Source: PSRF01 sp035457105
GTDB taxonomy: Bacteria > Acidobacteriota > Blastocatellia > Pyrinomonadales > Pyrinomonadaceae
Length of the DNA: 7,116 nucleotides
Reading direction: 5' to 3'
Assembly: GCA_035457105.1 (NCBI GenBank)
Contig: DATIBX010000285.1
Span: 1-7,116, forward strand
A program made the translations under genes and the position numbers. The notes under the pieces were generated by a model. It ran no database searches. It was not told where the DNA came from and worked only from the letters and a program-made list of their open reading frames with translations. Positions 6,477-7,116 of the stretch are shown piece after piece; position 1 is the first letter of the stretch, and each line of letters starts with the position of its first letter.

Positions 6477-7116
6477 ATGGTCGCATCAGAACCGATCGTC
6501 AATAAATCCGCCGATCTTATTTCACGAGAACGACGCGAAGTCAGAAAGCTAGCGACACTCGTGGAGCTGGGTCGCACACTTGCGGACACGGCCAATCTCC
6601 AAAGCGCCTTTTCACGAGCGCTCGAGATTCTAGGCAAATATCATGGCCTGCTCAGAAGCTTCGTCATGCTGCACGACCCTGATACTGAGAAAATTCGGCT
6701 CTACGCCACCTATGGCCTGAACCTCGAGACGGCGCGACGGGTGACCTACAAGGTTGGTGAGGGGGTTATCGGCAGAGTGGTGGAAAGCGCAAAGCCGGTG
6801 GTGGTTCCCCAGACAAGCAAAGAACCGCTGCTCTTGAACCGCCTACGCACGCAGGAGCCCATCGGAAGCAAAAGAGAGATGAGTTTCTTTTGTATTCCGA
6901 TTGTGATCGATGGTGTCGCAATCGGTGCCTTAGGTGCCGACCGAGTCTATCGGGTTGATCGGGACTATGATCGAACAACTAAATTCCTAAGCGTGATTGC
7001 CTCGATGATGGCCCAGGCTTTAAAAGTCGAGCAACAGGTCGCTGCCGATAAGAAGCGTCTACTTGACGAGAACATCCACCTAAAACAGGAACTGCGAGAG
7101 AAGTACGACTTCAGCC
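6477..7116 (+). CDS. NifA-type sigma-54-dependent transcriptional regulator, 3' end missing
   Basis: The frame stays open from ATG 6477 to the window edge; 213 residues are visible. Residues about 38-185 form a GAF sensor domain of the NifA/VnfA type: YKVGEGVIGRVVESAKPVVV (91-110), the EPLLLNR segment near 116-122, and FFCIPIVIDGVAIGALGADR (137-156). A helical, charged linker follows (about 186-210). The visible end, HLKQELREKYDFS, is the typical boundary before the AAA+ sigma-54-activating domain, so that domain and a Fis-type DNA-binding domain should follow beyond the window. Such proteins sense a signal through GAF and drive ATP-dependent opening of sigma-54 promoters. The ribosome binding site before ATG 6477 is weak; an in-frame TTG at 6423 is a less likely alternative start. 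It is divergent from gltB, which suggests but does not prove a nitrogen-related role. No nif gene is visible, so I do not call it nifA. Confidence 0.85.
   Translation, partial: MVASEPIVNKSADLISRERREVRKLATLVELGRTLADTANLQSAFSRALEILGKYHGLLRSFVMLHDPDTEKIRLYATYGLNLETARRVTYKVGEGVIGRVVESAKPVVVPQTSKEPLLLNRLRTQEPIGSKREMSFFCIPIVIDGVAIGALGADRVYRVDRDYDRTTKFLSVIASMMAQALKVEQQVAADKKRLLDENIHLKQELREKYDFS

Overview
This window holds one complete gene and two genes cut by the window edges. A 5'-truncated alpha/beta hydrolase lies on the + strand (1-753). A full-length glutamate synthase large subunit, gltB, lies on the - strand (about 5667-1084). The first 213 codons of a NifA-type sigma-54-dependent regulator lie on the + strand from 6477 and run off the right edge. 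No tRNA, rRNA, CRISPR array or transposase gene is visible. Base composition is moderate and the protein families are widespread, so the window indicates a free-living, ammonium-assimilating bacterium. The style (long gltB, NifA-like regulator, repeat-rich intergenic DNA) would suit a soil lineage such as Verrucomicrobiota or Acidobacteriota. That placement is only a guess and rests on no diagnostic marker.

Layout. The hydrolase and gltB converge on a 330-bp gap (754-1083). That gap holds a GGACAAC-type tandem array, a 13-bp imperfect direct repeat and a weak candidate terminator for gltB. gltB then fills the middle of the window. It has all the expected parts: a class II amidotransferase with N-terminal Cys, a central domain, an FMN domain with the C-x5-C-x4-C iron-sulfur motif, and a C-terminal GXGXG domain. 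Its N-terminus must extend well upstream of the first GTG at 5421, because the catalytic Cys is encoded at 5613-5611. The extended frame has a near-perfect Shine-Dalgarno sequence but no ATG, GTG or TTG start.

The roughly 800-bp divergent region (5668-6476) between gltB and the regulator is the most interesting part. It contains a strong GC-rich hairpin in the presumed gltB leader and a near-consensus -24/-12 (sigma-54) promoter facing gltB. It also contains four ACA-N4-TGT palindromes in two pairs, each pair with exactly 30-bp spacing, and a 9-bp inverted repeat just before the regulator start.

Functionally, GltB makes glutamate from glutamine and 2-oxoglutarate with a small subunit (GltD) that is not in this window. 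The neighbouring regulator belongs to a family often tied to nitrogen control. A working hypothesis is that the shared intergenic region carries nitrogen-responsive control of gltB, the regulator, or both. This is inference from position and motifs only.
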